A stretch of DNA of 64,000 nt from Armigeres subalbatus. Lineage: Eukaryota; Arthropoda; Insecta; Diptera; Culicidae. This document shows, piece by piece, positions 59,141 through 64,000 of the stretch. The number at the start of each line of letters is the position of its first letter. Within the stretch, counting starts at the first letter, position 1. The stretch is taken from assembly GCF_024139115.2 (NCBI RefSeq), contig NW_026942680.1, positions 186,001 through 250,000 on the forward strand, in the 5' to 3' direction. The translations under genes were made by a program, and so were the position numbers. The notes beneath the pieces are model-generated. The model saw only the letters and a program-made list of their open reading frames with translations. It did no database searches and was not told where the DNA came from.

Positions 59141-59145
59141 CTTGG

Positions 59146-59187
59146 TATATATAGAAGGAGTAGTTTATCAAATAATCATCAGTCAGT
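59146..59187 (+). promoter_or_regulatory. Core promoter of the cuticular protein gene (TATA and Inr)
   Basis: TATATATAG at 59146-59153 is followed, about 33 bp after the TATA start, by overlapping arthropod initiator words TCAGT (59179-59183 and 59183-59187). This predicts a short 5' UTR of about 55 bp before the ATG at 59238. Confidence 0.75.
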
Positions 59188-59237
59188 GGTACTTCGAAGG
59201 TGTCGCCTGGTGAGGCAGTTTTATTCCGATTAGTGAT

Positions 59238-60429
<1,192 letters not shown>

Positions 60430-60430
<1 letters not shown>

Positions 60431-60939
60431 ACTGGCAATTCATTTGTATTCATACGCAAAAATCCTCTAAATCCTCTGCTTGATATATTCATAGGAATTT
60501 CGGAATTTCTGACAGATGCTCCTCAAAATTTCCTTGGGAAACTCTTTTGAATTTGACCGGGAAAATCTTCAATATTTCTTCAGGAATGCCTTTAGAGTTT
60601 GCTTGGGAAACTCTTCGGAATGATCTTTGGAAAATTCTTCGGATTATCCACGGGAAATAATATTGAAAAACTCTTCGCAATTTCATCGAAAAAATGTTTG
60701 GAAAATGCTTTGGAATTCTTCTAAATTTTCTTGGGAAGCTCTTCGGAATTTTCTCGGAAAAATCTATGGAATCTTCAGAGTTTCTGTGGGAAAATCTTTG
60801 GAATATGTTTGAGAAAATCTTCGGAAACTATTTGGGAAAATCTTCGAAATGTCTTTATAAAACATTTCGGAATTTCATCAGGAAATGCTTGCAAACAGTT
60901 TTTAAGCAGCAGCCCTGCGTAAATGTTTGCAAACAGTTC
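60430..60939. repeat. Degenerate GGAAAATCTTCGGAAT-type repeat tract
   Basis: GGGAAAATCTTTGGAAT and variants recur every 25-35 bp. It ends in a 39-bp unit (GCAAACAGTTTTTAAGCAGC, then AGCCCTGCG) that is present again around the MITE at 60940. Confidence 0.6.
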
Positions 60940-61163
60940 TTAAGGTCACTCCTGACGGAATCCAATTTTCAAAGTACTCGCGTTTTCAAGGGCACACCAT
61001 TCGATACGGAAGCAACGCACAACTGTCATTTTTATTTTTTCACGCACGACGCAGCAAAGCTGAAAAAATAAAAATGACAGTTGTGCGTTGCTTCCGTATC
61101 GAATGGTGTGCCCTTGAAAACGCGAGTACTTTGAAAATTGGATTCCGTCAGGAGTGACCTTAA
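60940..61163. mobile_element. Second copy of the TTAA-flanked palindromic MITE
   Basis: GGTCACTCCTGACGGAATCC at the left and GGATTCCGTCAGGAGTGACC at the right, with TTAA on both sides. The unit just upstream (60891-60920) shows the same flanks joined by a single TTAA, an uninserted version of the site. The arms are about 90 bp and highly similar, with a short non-palindromic centre near 61045-61062. Confidence 0.92.
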
Positions 61164-61690
61164 GCAGCAGCCCTGCGCAAATGTTTATCCATGACTTCGG
61201 GCTCAAACGTGCACTCATAAAAATGAACATGAACCCGAGCGCAGGCTGGATGCTCATGTTTTGCACCGCGCTCACAGCCAGGATGCCTTTATTGGGGGGT
61301 GGGGATTGCCTTTATTGGGGACTTGCCAATGTCCCCAAGCCATCTTGAATTGTTGAAATTGAATTGTTGTATGGAATTTATACAAACAATTGCGTTTTGC
61401 ACTGAAAATGACCATTTCCCTCCTGCGTTGGTTATTTCCATCTACTGACAATACTGTGTAAAATCGCAGTAGAGAGATAGGCCCCCACTTCCTTCAGCAA
61501 AACTGTTCGCCAGAATGTTTGCTTTGTAGGTAAAATATCGGGGGTCAAGTTTGACAATACCCTGAAGACCCAGATATCCAAAACCTTGGGAAGATTTCGT
61601 TTCTGAGAGCATGCAAATGAATTTGACATGTTTGAATCCTGAATCACATTGTTTGATACTTCTGAATACTCAGACAAGTTAAGCCATCAT
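61164..61690. other. No gene seen
   Basis: Moderately GC-rich near 61190-61350, with a short duplication (GCCTTTATTGGGG at about 61286 and 61308). No domain was recognised. Confidence 0.4.
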
Positions 61691-62760
61691 GAAAGTTATG
61701 CCAGTGATTTATTTTCAGGAATACGAGATGCTAATTGACAATGTCCTCATCGTCGGTATACATCCAATCCGGTTCAATAAGCATTTACGCATGATGCAAA
61801 CCCAATTTTCTTGAATACGAGATTCTCAAGGTACTTCAAAACGTTTTGGAATTCCGCCCACGGTATCGATCAGATCAATCAAGACTTTTGAAATTTTCTT
61901 ATCGTTGTTTTACACCTAATCTGGTTCAATAGGATTATGCGTATAATGCAAACCCCATTTTTGTTAAATATGAGATACTCATGGTATTCCAAAACGTTCT
62001 GGAGTGCAGTCCCCGGTATCTATCAGATAAATCAAGGCTTTAGCAATGACATCAGTATAGGTACTCCCCCAATCCGGTTCAATAACCCGAGTAGACGAAA
62101 ATATCTCAATAATATCAAATGTTGATAAGATAGCAAAATGTGATATGGACATGATTGATATAAGAGATAAAAGATCAGACGACAATATCAATATTTTGCC
62201 CCAAAATATCATAAGGATATCAAGTTATGCTATTTGTAATAAGTGATCAATATCATGTGCCATTAGTTTGTTCTTATCCGTAGCATATCTTGATATTTAG
62301 ATGATATTTCTGTTCAAATTTTTGATATTGTTGCCTGTTCTTTTATCTCTTATGTCAATCAAGTCCATATCATGTTTTGTTATTCTGTTCATAGCTTCTG
62401 CCCGGGAAGCATATACGCATGATGCATACCAATTTTCTTAAATATGCTCCAAATGCTTAAGGTAGTCCAAAATGTTGTGGAGTTCAACCCACGGTATCTA
62501 TCAGATCAATGAAGACTATTGCAATGTATATACAATATACCCAATCTGGTTTATTAATCATATATGCATCATATAAAGCCTATTTTCTAGAATTCGAGAT
62601 ACTCAAGATACTCCAAAACGTTCTGGAATTCAGCCCACGGTATCTACCGGACCAACCAAGGTTGTTGTATTTACCCAAACCGGTGTAATAAGCATATGAT
62701 CCTAATTTCCATGAACATGAAATCCAATGCCCAATATTGCTCTTGAGTCAAGATATACAA
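61690..62760 (+). repeat. About 150-bp degenerate tandem repeat
   Basis: GGTTCAATAAGCAT variants recur near 61771, 61924, 62074, then (after a 321-bp insertion) 62541 and 62692. Each unit also contains CGAGATACTCAAGGTA-like and CACGGTATCTATCAGATCAA-like words. Confidence 0.7.
62086..62406. mobile_element. 321-bp palindromic MITE with CCCGAGYAGA ends
   Basis: Begins CCCGAGTAGA and ends TCTGCCCGGG. Interior arms pair (ATATGGACATGATTGATATA with CATGTC-type partners near 62350). It splits a GGTTCAATAAGCAT unit so that AA is found on both sides (62084-62085, 62407-62408). Confidence 0.7.
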
Positions 62761-63530
62761 TGAGGATACCCTGTGATTTATTCTGCGTTCACGGACTTGG
62801 ATGATCAATCGTTAGGGTTTCCAAGCCGTTTTGGTGAATCTAAAAGATCTGTAGTAGTATTGAGTCATAAAAACTCAATGAACATACCGGGATATCATAT
62901 AATACATTATTCATAAGTTGGTTCATTGGATAGATCACATGATCCGAGCTCCAAAAAGGCTCTATAATACAGTCGATACTCTAAGAGACAGAGTAACCGA
63001 GAAAATATGTTTAGTGTGGCATCATTTGCTTCCACGAGTCGATACCGAGTCGTAGAACATTGAATCATGGCGGTCCTATTGTAGCTTTTGAAAATAATGA
63101 ATGAATTCGTACTGGCTCAATGCACCTGCTGTGATGTTTAGCGATGCACGTATACATCTTTCTGGACTTGGTTGATCGGATAGATCATATCTTTTCAACC
63201 CCCGGGTATTTTGGAGAACCTAAAAGGCCAGTAGTAACTAGTAAACATAATGAGTAAAATTTTATCGGCTCAATGGGCCTGCTAGGATGTGTAGCAATGC
63301 ACGTATACAAAGTTCAGGACTTGGTTGATGTGACGTTTTGGAGAAAAAAAGGGCATGTAGTAGTTTGTTAAAGTAATGAGTGAAATCTTATCGGCTCAAT
63401 GGACCTGCTGGGATGGTTAGCGATGCACGAATACATTGTTCAAAGCTTGATTGATCGAGTAGATCGTATGTTCTGAACTGCAGGCCGTTTTGGAGACACT
63501 GAAATAGGTTTCATTTATTTAAAACTCGAT
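62760..63530 (+). repeat. Second degenerate tandem repeat (GGCTCAATGGRCCTGCTGG)
   Basis: Three to four units with GGCTCAATG near 63114, 63267 and 63396, followed by GTTAGCGATGCACGTATACA-like words and GGACTTGGTTGATCG. Spacing is about 130-155 bp. Confidence 0.65.
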
Positions 63531-64000
63531 AATTTCATGTCTTATGATCACATAGCTATTTTTGGACATATTCTCAGCTTTGGGCATTTTGTTTCTAGAC
63601 ATATTTTCTTATGCATTCGAGGATATGTACTCCAGAACAGTTTGAGCGGCCTAGGTCATCAAAAAAAATATTTCAACACCTTCTTAGTTCTTTCTATACT
63701 AGTTTTGGCAGGATCGAGCGGAAAACCCCAAATCTGTATTTTAAATCCATGTAAAAAAAAGTTGTTCTGAAAGGGTTAACCGTGTGTATCAGAACAAGGA
63801 CCTTGGTCACAGCGGCGCTCGAACATTGATGTTTTCTGCGCAACTTTGAGCAACGATTCAAAACATTGGTTCCAATCTACAGACATTGCATTGGTTTGAG
63901 CTTGGCTACAGCAATTTGGCGTTCAAACTATAGTTTTATAGAATTTAATTTCATTGGTTCTATTATACTTTGTCCGTAAAAGTAAAAAAGGAAGTAAGGC
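63531..64000. other. No gene seen
   Basis: AT-rich sequence to the window end. One 77-codon ORF has no recognisable domain. The third exon of the cuticular protein gene was not found here. Confidence 0.4.

Overview
The window looks like nuclear DNA of a culicine mosquito, most likely Aedes. This is an inference from four things: a dipteran-type SNMP1 gene split by very large introns, a mosquito-style low-complexity cuticular protein gene, a tRNA-derived SINE of Feilai type, and a very high density of LINEs, BEL/Pao and gypsy elements, MITEs and satellites. There is no sign of bacterial gene organisation.

Host genes. (1) A complete SNMP1-like (CD36 family) gene lies on the minus strand. I reconstruct seven coding exons from 46670 down to 19897, 1698 nt and 565 codons, with every exon junction in phase. 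(2) A second SNMP1-like gene starts 1.3 kb downstream on the same strand. Only exon 1 (18389-18553) and exon 2 (9518-9675) are inside the window; the rest must lie to the left. The two genes form a head-to-tail tandem duplication and share a conserved block upstream of exon 1. (3) A PV-rich and GYG-rich cuticular protein gene lies on the plus strand from 59238, with a TATA box and arthropod initiator, and is open at its 3' end.

Layout. 1-9.5 kb: RTE-like LINE pieces, an interspersed repeat carrying a 167-bp array with a hAT MITE inside it, and a decayed BEL/Pao retrotransposon. 9.5-18.6 kb: exons 2 and 1 of the partial SNMP1 paralog, separated by an intron holding a roughly 7.6-kb inverted-repeat structure with mirrored 152-bp satellite arrays. 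19.9-28.3 kb: exons 7 to 2 of the complete SNMP1 gene; intron 6 carries an R1-clade LINE and MITEs. 28.3-46.5 kb: SNMP1 intron 1, with a hAT-like element, a 0.9-kb (GA)n tract, and a gypsy element broken by at least four later insertions, among them a LINE with a perfect 12-bp target duplication. 46.5-49.4 kb: SNMP1 exon 1 and its upstream region. 49.5-52.9 kb: a 3.4-kb array of a 24-bp satellite, whose long ORFs on both strands are artefacts. 53-57.3 kb: a LINE RT fragment and a MULE-type DNA transposon with 8-bp target duplications. 58-60 kb: the cuticular protein gene. 60.4-64 kb: degenerate tandem repeats with two MITEs.

How the genes work together: the two SNMP1 copies probably serve olfactory neuron membranes, and the cuticular protein is unrelated to them. 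Everything else is mobile or repetitive DNA, and nearly all recognisable transposon ORFs are broken. I found no CRISPR array, operon, rRNA gene or functional tRNA gene.
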